Both the position numbers and the translations under genes were made by a program. The notes below the pieces were generated by a model. It was not told the DNA's origin. It saw only the letters and a program-made list of their open reading frames with translations, and searched no databases. Shown in pieces: positions 57,671 through 64,000 of a DNA stretch of 64,000 nucleotides; within the stretch, counting starts at the first letter, position 1, and each line of letters begins with the position of its first letter. The DNA comes from Opitutaceae bacterium (lineage in GTDB: Bacteria; Verrucomicrobiota; Verrucomicrobiia; Opitutales; Opitutaceae): NCBI GenBank assembly GCA_002694885.1, contig NZNM01000114.1:1-64000 (forward strand), in the 5' to 3' direction.

Positions 57671-57847
57671 CGCGACTGCGCATTGGCGTCAACTTAAGTC
57701 AAGGAGCAGAGGTTTCTGCTTCATTGACGAATTGTAGGAGCGGCTTTACGCCGCGATCTCCATAGGGTTAACAATAAAATATCGCCCCGACACATCGGGG
57801 CTCCTACGCTCAAACACAACTTAAGTTGACGCCAATGCGCGACTGCG
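57671..57847. mobile_element. 157-bp MITE-like element with 10-bp target duplication
   Basis: Perfect 19-bp terminal inverted repeats at 57681-57699 (CATTGGCGTCAACTTAAGT) and 57819-57837, flanked by direct repeats CGCGACTGCG at 57671-57680 and 57838-57847. Inside are hairpins AGCAGA/TCTGCT (57705-57720), GCGGC/GCCGC (57740-57754) and CCCCGA/TCGGGG (57785-57800), with the last two enclosed by the stem GTAGGAGC/GCTCCTAC (57734-57741/57800-57807). No frame codes for a protein. Removing the element and one duplicate restores a hairpin TCCCGC-GACT-GCGGGA, so it inserted into a palindrome. Confidence 0.75.
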
Positions 57848-57967
57848 GGATCCCTGTTTTGAAACCTGTTTTTACGCTTTTCTATCCGCTTGCAACTGAG
57901 CTCAAGATTTAGAATGTTGGAGGTGTCCTGTTCCATTTTTTCCAAACCTGAATTTCTAGATTTTGCC

Positions 57968-59275
57968 ATGCCGATCTTTAAGCTCCGGCGCCTCGCCCCA
58001 TTCCTACTTGTCTTGCCAGGCCTCAGCTTGGCTGAGGATTACGATATTCTGCTCAAAGGCGGCCATGTGATCGACGCCAAGAACGACCGCAACGGTGTTT
58101 TCGATGTAGCCATCAACGATGATCGAATCGCGGCGGTAGAAAGATCGATCCCTGCTAGCCAAGCGGGCATAGTGGTCGATGCCTCCGGTCTCTACGTGAC
58201 GCCGGGCCTCATAGACTTGCATGTCCACGTGTTTTGGGGAACCCGGGATGGAAACTATTTGGCCAACAGCTTTAATTCGTTGCCGCCGGATGGATTCACA
58301 CTCCAGCATGGAGTGACCACGGCAGTCGATGCGGGAGGTCCGGGCTGGCGAAACTTCGAGCTATTCAAAAAGCAAACCATCGATACTTCGAAGACCCGAA
58401 TAAAGGCATTTCTTAATATCGTCGGGGCCGGCATGGCCGGCGATCCGCAAGAGCAGGATCTCTACGATATGGATGCTAGGCTAACAGCGATGAAAGCGTA
58501 CGAGTTTCCCGAATACATTGTAGGTATCAAACTGGCTCACTTCAAGGGACCCGATTGGAGGCCCGTCAAACGAGCGGTCGAAGCAGGGCAGTGGGCTAAT
58601 ATTCCGGTCATGATCGATTTTGGTAGGGCTCAGCCGACCCTGTCGATAAAGCGCCTCTTTTTGGAAGAGCTGAATCCCGGCGATCTCTTTACTCACTGTT
58701 TTGCCGACGCTTGGGGCCGAGAATCGATTGTCGATAGATCTGGAAAGCTGAAGCCTTTCGTCATGGAAGCTATTGACCGTGGCATCATAATGGATGTGGG
58801 TCACGGCGGTGGCAGCTTTCGCTGGAATGTGGCTACTGCTGCTCTGGAACAAGGAATGCGTCCTCAAACTATCAGTACGGATTTGCATACGGGAAGCATC
58901 AATGCTGGCATGAAGAATCAGCTCAATGTCATGTCTAAGTTGCTCAATCTTGGAATGAGCTTGGAGGAGGTAGTCGAAGCCTCGACTTGGAATCCGGCTC
59001 AAGTGATCAAGATCGAAAAAGAGCTAGGGCATTTGAGTGTGGGGGCTTTGGCCGACGTCGCCGTTTTGCGGAGACGGGAAGGGACTTTTGGATTCATCGA
59101 TGTGGCCAGGACGCGACTCGATGGCAAGTACTTGCTGGAATGCGAATTGACGATCCTAGACGGGGAAGTGGTTTGGGATCGTAACGGAATGGCCAGCCCT
59201 TCCTGGGAAGAAGTTGATATTCCTCCTTCGCCAGGCCGTCCTGAAGTGCAACAATTTATAGATCCACCCAAATGA
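57968..59275 (+). CDS. Exported amidohydrolase/deacetylase-family metallohydrolase
   Basis: 435 residues from the ATG at 57968. A Sec signal peptide (residues 1-22, ending LSLA) precedes a dihydroorotase-like amidohydrolase: GLIDLHVHVFWG (His85, His87), carboxylysine candidate Lys188 (IVGIKLAHF), His243 (FTHCFAD), and Asp305 (STDLHTGS). This matches the amidohydrolase/deacetylase family whose genes commonly pair with SelA-like PLP enzymes, as here. Cytoplasmic relatives act on N-acyl or cyclic amino-acid derivatives; the export is unusual. The stop overlaps the ATG of the RidA gene (ATGA), indicating an operon. Confidence 0.88.
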   Translation: MPIFKLRRLAPFLLVLPGLSLAEDYDILLKGGHVIDAKNDRNGVFDVAINDDRIAAVERSIPASQAGIVVDASGLYVTPGLIDLHVHVFWGTRDGNYLANSFNSLPPDGFTLQHGVTTAVDAGGPGWRNFELFKKQTIDTSKTRIKAFLNIVGAGMAGDPQEQDLYDMDARLTAMKAYEFPEYIVGIKLAHFKGPDWRPVKRAVEAGQWANIPVMIDFGRAQPTLSIKRLFLEELNPGDLFTHCFADAWGRESIVDRSGKLKPFVMEAIDRGIIMDVGHGGGSFRWNVATAALEQGMRPQTISTDLHTGSINAGMKNQLNVMSKLLNLGMSLEEVVEASTWNPAQVIKIEKELGHLSVGALADVAVLRRREGTFGFIDVARTRLDGKYLLECELTILDGEVVWDRNGMASPSWEEVDIPPSPGRPEVQQFIDPPK

Positions 59276-59829
59276 TGAATACAAATATAACTTCAAGCAT
59301 GCGACTCTTTTTTGCCGTCGCTATTTGCCTTTCTGGAACTGCGCTATTCACCTTCGCTCAAAGCCCTGGGTACGAGGCCAAAGCCAAGGAACTGGGAATC
59401 GAGTTCAACACGGCTGCCAAGCCGAACAATCACTTCGTCCCCGCCGTGCAAACGGGAAATCTGGTATTCCTTTCCGGACATGGCCCTCGCAAGCCCGAGG
59501 GTGGGGCCGTGCAGGGCAAAGTAGGGAAGGACCTGACGATCGAAGAGGGTTACGAGGCAGCTGGGCTTACCATGATCGCCTTGCTGTCCTCGCTGCGTAA
59601 TGAGATTGGCAGTCTCGATCGCGTGACCCGTATCGTTAAGGTTCATGGGATGGTGAATTGCCCGCCCGATTTTACTAAGCAACCCGCTGTCATGAATGGA
59701 GCCACTGCGGTGTTGACCTCCATATTTGGCGATCTAGGCAAGCCGGCTCGCGCTGCGGTAGGGATGGGTTCATTGCCCAACAATATCGCTGTAGAAATCG
59801 AAATGATCGTGGAGATCGCAAACGAGTAG
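59272..59829 (+). CDS. Exported RidA/YjgF-family protein
   Basis: 185 residues with a hydrophobic signal segment (residues 10-30, RLFFAVAICLSGTALFTFAQ). The mature part is the 'YjgF_endoribonc' type: NNHFVPAVQTGNLVFLSGHGP, GKVGKDLTIEEGYEAAGLT, HGMVNCPPDFTKQPAVMNG, and ARAAVGMGSLPNNIAVEIE with the active-site Arg160. RidA proteins hydrolyse enamine/imine intermediates released by PLP enzymes. Finding one with an export signal, between an exported amidohydrolase and a Tat-type PLP enzyme, points to a shared periplasmic pathway. The start is ATG 59272 or the next codon. Confidence 0.85.
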   Translation: MMNTNITSSMRLFFAVAICLSGTALFTFAQSPGYEAKAKELGIEFNTAAKPNNHFVPAVQTGNLVFLSGHGPRKPEGGAVQGKVGKDLTIEEGYEAAGLTMIALLSSLRNEIGSLDRVTRIVKVHGMVNCPPDFTKQPAVMNGATAVLTSIFGDLGKPARAAVGMGSLPNNIAVEIEMIVEIANE

Positions 59830-59831
59830 CC

Positions 59832-61061
59832 ATGCTGAGTCGCCGCAAACTTCTCAAACGATTTTCTGGCCTGCCACTAGTTGGAGGCTTCGTTGCTGGA
59901 AGCGGTCTTCCCAATCAAGCTGCTGCCGAAGATGAGGAGGAAACGAAAGTCGCGCGCGATTATTTTGGCGAATTGGGGGTGAGGCCCATTATTAACGCGG
60001 CTGGAGCCTACACTACGATGACGGCTAGCCTGATGCCCGAGGAAGTTCTGGATGCTCATCGGCAAACGGCTGGTGAATACGTATCCTTGAATGGATTACA
60101 TGATGCCGTGGGAAAGAAGATTGCCGAGCTCGTTGGATGCGAGGCGGCTATGGTGACGGCTGGAGCTGCCTCGGCGATGACTCTAGCGACCGCGGGAGTG
60201 CTAACTGGGTTGGACGAGGACAAAGCCAAGCGGATTCCTGTCGATCTGCGAGGCATGAGGAACGAAGTCATCGTGCAAAAGTCGCATGTCGTTGGATACA
60301 CCCATGCCATCATCAACTGCGGTGTGAAACTGGTCGTGGTGGAGAGCGAGCGAGAATTGATTAAGGCTATCAATCGCAAGACTGCCATGCTGTACTCTAC
60401 CGATGCCCACAATTTGGATGGGGCAGTGCAGCACGAGCGGTTCGTCGAGATCGGCAAAGAGTACGGTATTCCCACCTTTAATGATGCAGCGGCGGGGATT
60501 CCGCCGAGAGAAAATTTGTGGAAATTCACTAAAATGGGGTACGACCTGGTTGCCATATCGGGTGGCAAGGCTATCCGCGGTCCGCAGAGCGCGGGGCTCT
60601 TGTTGGGCAAGAAAGATCTGGTCGCCGCCGCCCGATTTAATGGGCCGCCGACTTCTGATCGCATTGGTCGGGGGATGAAGGTGAATAAGGAAGAAATGGT
60701 GGCGATGTGGATCGCGGTGGAACGATTCTTGGAAATCGACTACGAGAAGGAATATGAGAGCTGGAAGATGCAAATCGACTGGTTGAAAGACCAGTTCGCT
60801 TCCATCGATGGCTTGAATACAGAGAGCGTCATTCCCCAAAGTCCGAATACAGTCCCGACTCTTGTGCTGACCTTCGAAAAGGGCGCCTTTTCGAAATCCG
60901 GATTCGAAGTGAATAAAGCCCTATTGGATGGCGACCCAGCAGTGGCGGTAGCCCGGCCTCGGGAAGATGGATTCAATGTGACCACTTGGATGCTGCAGCC
61001 GGAACGTCTCGGCACGGTAGCCTTGCGCGTGAAAGAGGAACTTTTGAAGGCGAAGGTGTGA
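59832..61061 (+). CDS. Tat-exported SelA-like PLP-dependent enzyme
   Basis: 409 residues. Twin-arginine signal (LSRRKLLKRFSG, then a hydrophobic stretch and AAA cleavage site near residue 32). The fold-type I PLP core resembles SelA and D-glucosaminate-6-phosphate ammonia-lyase: FGELGVRPIINAAGAYTTM, FNDAAAGIPP (Asp218 to the PLP nitrogen), and AISGGKAIRGPQSAGLL with Lys246 as the likely Schiff base. Relatives eliminate ammonia or water from amino acids and amino sugars. Tat export fits a protein that must fold around PLP in the cytoplasm. Only 2 bp separate it from the RidA gene, so it closes a three-gene operon. Confidence 0.88.
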   Translation: MLSRRKLLKRFSGLPLVGGFVAGSGLPNQAAAEDEEETKVARDYFGELGVRPIINAAGAYTTMTASLMPEEVLDAHRQTAGEYVSLNGLHDAVGKKIAELVGCEAAMVTAGAASAMTLATAGVLTGLDEDKAKRIPVDLRGMRNEVIVQKSHVVGYTHAIINCGVKLVVVESERELIKAINRKTAMLYSTDAHNLDGAVQHERFVEIGKEYGIPTFNDAAAGIPPRENLWKFTKMGYDLVAISGGKAIRGPQSAGLLLGKKDLVAAARFNGPPTSDRIGRGMKVNKEEMVAMWIAVERFLEIDYEKEYESWKMQIDWLKDQFASIDGLNTESVIPQSPNTVPTLVLTFEKGAFSKSGFEVNKALLDGDPAVAVARPREDGFNVTTWMLQPERLGTVALRVKEELLKAKV

Positions 61062-61389
61062 TATTCTAAGTCTTTCGCTCGTCTAAGAGTGTTGAATAGT
61101 TCATTGTAGGAGCGGGTTTATCACGCGATTTCTCCTACTTCTATTTTGCCGACCCGCTCCCGCGGCGTGCCGGGCGGCTTTGCCTGAGGCGAATCCAGGG
61201 ATTTATGTTACGGCCTCTTTAGGGATCACCTTCCCTTTCAATCTAGCAATCGGAGTGCCCTTGATCTACGCGTTGAGTGGCTATCTTTACTGAAGATGTT
61301 CGATGTTCGCTTCTCGATGGTATTATCTTGCTGCATAAAATTGAGTTGGCAGTTCGTTGAGTATAAGTATTCGAAAAGGAGACGAAACT
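61062..61389. other. Intergenic region, 328 bp, with REP-like hairpin
   Basis: It holds GTAGGAG (61106-61112) / CTCCTAC (61132-61138), which shares GTAGGAGCGG-TTTA with the stem inside the 57681 element, and a GC-rich palindrome GCCGGGCGGC near 61169. No gene seen. An AAAGGAG ribosome site for the next gene lies just before 61390. Confidence 0.5.
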
Positions 61390-61623
61390 ATGAAACCAGT
61401 ATTGTACGTAAAGAATGGCTGCCCTTGGTGCGTGGAAGCGGAAGCTCATCTGAATCAGGTAGGAATTAAATATGAGCGTAAAGAAGTGCGGTCGGATCCC
61501 GATGCCATGGATGAGATGGTCAAGCTGTCGGGGCAAACTCTGACGCCGACAATGGATTGGGGAGGCGAAGTCCTGGCGGATTTTGGCGTGGATGAACTAA
61601 TACCGTTTTTGGCGTCTAGATAA
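61390..61623 (+). CDS. Glutaredoxin-like thiol-disulfide protein
   Basis: 77 residues from the ATG at 61390, preceded by AAAGGAG at a good distance. Thioredoxin fold with VLYVKNGCPWCVEAEAHL (redox CPWC at residues ~11-14), a cis-Pro region TLTPTMDWGG, and the C-terminal DFGVDELIPFL helix. CPWC differs from the usual glutaredoxin CPYC but is allowed. A cytoplasmic dithiol reductant; the partner is unknown. Monocistronic among repeats. Confidence 0.88.
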   Translation: MKPVLYVKNGCPWCVEAEAHLNQVGIKYERKEVRSDPDAMDEMVKLSGQTLTPTMDWGGEVLADFGVDELIPFLASR

Positions 61624-62167
61624 GCGGGGTATCTGCCATTGAGTCGCTCGTCTTCAAACTTATATTCGCGCAGCGAATCCTATTGGCCCTAGCGGAGAAA
61701 GGGAGTCCTAGTCACGCGAAGCAGGACGTTGTTAAAATTCCAATAACATCATGCTGGTGTAGCCATCATGTAGATCAGCGAACGCAGTTCGTATCCTGTT
61801 AATTCTTCAACATTGCTCGTGTCTCGCTAGTTGCTCCTTCGTCGCAAATAGGTGTCTCTTTGAGACAATAGGTTCGAATGGATTGGAATCTATACGGGGT
61901 TTCCAGATTTAGAGTATACCATCAGAGTTGTGCTCAGTAGCGCGGCGCTTTAGCTCCCGTCATATTAAGCTTCCATTCCAGAACGCGGGCTGAAGCGCCG
62001 CGCCACTTTAGTCTGTTTTAAACACAAGCTCATGCCCTCGCGAAGCGAGGATCTAGTCGTGCGAAGCGGGACTTTGTTAGTTCAATTCTCTAAAATTTGT
62101 TTTGACCTAGAATCGCGACTCTCTTGAGAGCTTTCCTTTTTGGTTCAGGCTTGCTAGGTTCTTGGCG
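61624..62167. repeat. Intergenic repeat cluster, 544 bp
   Basis: Three items. A 25-bp imperfect inverted repeat, 61936-61960 and 61983-62007 (core GCGCGGCGCTT/AAGCGCCGCGC). A hairpin CCTCGC-GAA-GCGAGG at 62036-62050. A diverged direct repeat, about 61706-61740 and 62051-62088 (shared CTAGTC..GCGAAGC..GAC.TTGTTA). No gene or RNA family seen. Confidence 0.55.
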
Positions 62168-64000
62168 ATGTCCCTTTACCCTCTGTTTTCCTCTCGGCTG
62201 CTCGGTATCGTTACTACCGCTCTGATTCTCTGTCCGTCACAACCCGCTTTCACCCATCCGGGTCACAATGAACTGGAACCGCCACCACTCGGCTCCCTTT
62301 CGGTGGCCAAGGCATTGCTTGAGCGACATCCCTATTTATTGTCCCAGGGAAAACGCAACTGGCTGTTAGGGGAATTGCGAAAGGGGGAGCGACGGGTTGA
62401 AGGTGGATTGCCGGAAGCGGAGTTTTTAGAGATGCTGGAATCCATCGATTCCCAAGCGGCTATCGATTTGCAGGATGAGGACCAATTGTCTGTTGATGGA
62501 GATCTGCGGTTCGATCTACCTGGCGATCAGGGCGGGGTTCTCTTGCGGGTGTCAAATGGGTCTGGACCGGCGAATTTCGAGGTTTCAGAACTGGATTTGT
62601 CTAAACGAGAAAAGACTTTGACGATGCCCGTAGCGGAGCGAGGAGAAACCTGGGCTCTGCTAAGTTTGAGCGGAATTCCGAACGGAGAAACCGTAGTGTA
62701 CTTGTCTCTCGATTCGGGAACGAAGGAACGGGTTCGCGTTCCGGTTAGGCTCAACGCGCCGGAGATGGGCCGCTTGCAGGTCGATATCCGCTCAGATGAT
62801 ACGGGATTGCCTACTCCAGCCATGGTTCAGCTTGAATGGCAGCTTGATGGCAGTGTTCGGGCTCCTGGCAGCGTTGTGGATTATACGCGGCAATTCGACT
62901 CGCAGGCAAGGACGCTAGAACAGATTCAGGGAAGCCGAACAGTGGCCTATCCGGGATTCGAGCCTGGGCATTATTGGATATGCGACGGGCCATTCGATAT
63001 GGGCCTCCCGCCGGGTGAATGGAAATTGACGATCTTGAGAGGTATTGAGCATATCCCGGTTGTGGATACGATATCCATCGAATCGGGAAAGACCGTTTCG
63101 AGATCCTATCGCCCCAAGCGCTGGGTAAAAATGGCCGATCGTGGCTGGTGTTCGGGCGATGACCACGTGCATATGCAGATTCAGAGCGATGCCGATGCTG
63201 AGAGAATGCTGGTGTGGGCTCAGGCTGAGGATACCCATTTGGTCAATATTTTGGAGATGGGCGATCATGAACGCACGTTCTTTCAACAAAGAGGGTTTGG
63301 TAAGGAAAATAGGATACAGAACGGCGATACCATCCTTGTCCCAGGGCAAGAAGATCCCCGCATCGCCCATTTGGGCCACACCATAGCTCTCAATATCTCT
63401 TCGCAGGTCAGAGATACCTCCAAGTACTATTTGCATGATTGGGTATACGACTCGGTTAAATCTGTGGGCGGGCTCCATGGATACGCCCACGTGAATCGCG
63501 GACTCTTCGAAATTGAGCGGAATCTAAGTTTGAACATCCCCAAGCAAAAGGTCGATTTCGTGGAGTTGCTGCAGTTTCACTCTTTGGGAACCGATCTATA
63601 TTATCATTTCCTAAATTTGGGTGAAAAGGTTACCGCGTCTGCGGGTTCCGATGTTCCCTGGGGAGGTACGGTGGGCGAGGTTCGTGTGTACGCATACCTC
63701 GGTGACACCCAATTTTCAGCCGATGCTTGGTTTGAGGCCCTAGAACGCGGGCGAACCTTTGTCACCAATGGCCCAATGATCGATTTCGCGATCGACGATG
63801 CCTTGCCTGGAGATCAAATCGATTTAGGCGAAGCCAGGAATTCTGTCCGCGTTCGAGCGAGGGCATGGGGGCACGCTAAGCGAGCGCTGATCGAACGATT
63901 GGAGATCGTTCAATTGGGAGAGGTGATTCGCAGTTCTGAAAGGAAAGGGAAGAGCTCGGATGAACTCAAATTGGACTTCGAACTCGATCCGGGATCCGGC
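62168..64000 (+). CDS. Secreted CehA/McbA-family metallohydrolase, cut by window end
   Basis: 611 codons open to the last base, so the C-terminus is missing. A signal peptide (residues 1-29, hydrophobic LLGIVTTALILCPSQPA) is followed by a ~300-residue beta-rich region, then a PHP-like metal site: GDDHVHMQ (His333, His335), the LVNILEMGDHE region, HGYAHVNRG and SAGSDVPWGG. This pattern fits CehA/McbA-type hydrolases, named for carbamate-insecticide hydrolysis but mostly of unknown substrate. The start is the ATG at 62168; no frame covers this stretch on the other strand with comparable quality. Confidence 0.82.
   Translation, partial: MSLYPLFSSRLLGIVTTALILCPSQPAFTHPGHNELEPPPLGSLSVAKALLERHPYLLSQGKRNWLLGELRKGERRVEGGLPEAEFLEMLESIDSQAAIDLQDEDQLSVDGDLRFDLPGDQGGVLLRVSNGSGPANFEVSELDLSKREKTLTMPVAERGETWALLSLSGIPNGETVVYLSLDSGTKERVRVPVRLNAPEMGRLQVDIRSDDTGLPTPAMVQLEWQLDGSVRAPGSVVDYTRQFDSQARTLEQIQGSRTVAYPGFEPGHYWICDGPFDMGLPPGEWKLTILRGIEHIPVVDTISIESGKTVSRSYRPKRWVKMADRGWCSGDDHVHMQIQSDADAERMLVWAQAEDTHLVNILEMGDHERTFFQQRGFGKENRIQNGDTILVPGQEDPRIAHLGHTIALNISSQVRDTSKYYLHDWVYDSVKSVGGLHGYAHVNRGLFEIERNLSLNIPKQKVDFVELLQFHSLGTDLYYHFLNLGEKVTASAGSDVPWGGTVGEVRVYAYLGDTQFSADAWFEALERGRTFVTNGPMIDFAIDDALPGDQIDLGEARNSVRVRARAWGHAKRALIERLEIVQLGEVIRSSERKGKSSDELKLDFELDPGSG

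Noticed and set aside
61860-61900. tRNA T-loop-like GGTTCGAAT
   Set aside because: No acceptor stem, D-arm or anticodon arm can be built around it.

Overview
The window reads as a chromosomal stretch of a Gram-negative, diderm bacterium. The envelope evidence is an lgt gene, lipoprotein and Sec/Tat signal peptides, and a type I-secreted RTX-style protein. Gene content and protein style (ClpS followed by a DUF2017-type protein, a short ParC/ParE pair, a compact family B DNA polymerase, secreted amidohydrolases) fit Verrucomicrobiota, most likely class Opitutia. That placement is inference; no rRNA or other formal marker lies here. Base composition is near 50% GC and even, apart from structured repeats between genes. 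menC and menE imply menaquinone made by the classical o-succinylbenzoate route.

Layout. 0.2-7.7 kb: a giant repeat-rich RTX protein, a metallophosphoesterase, N-acetylglutamate synthase (argA) and a membrane protein. 7.9-13.8 kb: proS-clpS-DUF2017-zinc-ribbon membrane protein, then a small membrane protein coupled to a family B DNA polymerase. 13.7-17.3 kb: a fused FAD oxidoreductase/methyltransferase that looks like a re-invented MnmC, then aroK-queG on the other strand. 17.3-25 kb: thioesterase, glycosyltransferase, an ACP-dehydratase fusion followed by a ketosynthase, recD2 and a HAD phosphatase. 25-33.6 kb: panE, a divergent purA, guaB, menC-menE and polX. 33.8-38 kb: dnaK, groES, groEL and a strong terminator. 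38.1-42.3 kb: a response regulator, a zinc metalloprotease gene split by an in-frame TGA, and an inositol-phosphatase family gene. 42.6-50.5 kb: coaD, pgsA-pgpA, lgt with a CBS-domain membrane protein, glpK, two FKBP isomerases and a YgjP-type metallopeptidase. 51-57.4 kb: parC-parE, a methyltransferase and purD. 58-64 kb: an operon for exported proteins (amidohydrolase, RidA-like protein, Tat-type PLP enzyme), a glutaredoxin-like protein, and a secreted CehA/McbA-type hydrolase cut by the window end.

Most of the window is housekeeping. The non-routine material is: (1) the FAD-oxidoreductase + MnmM-type methyltransferase fusion, which would complete tRNA wobble-uridine modification with a domain order and methyltransferase family different from E. 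coli MnmC; (2) the exported amidohydrolase-RidA-PLP enzyme operon, a coherent candidate periplasmic pathway in which an enamine is made and cleared outside the cytoplasm; (3) highly structured intergenic repeats, including a 263-bp element with 31-bp inverted ends and a 157-bp element with 19-bp perfect inverted ends and a 10-bp target duplication inside another palindrome; and (4) the ACP-dehydratase fusion paired with a ketosynthase. No tRNA, rRNA, CRISPR array, transposase or prophage gene was seen.
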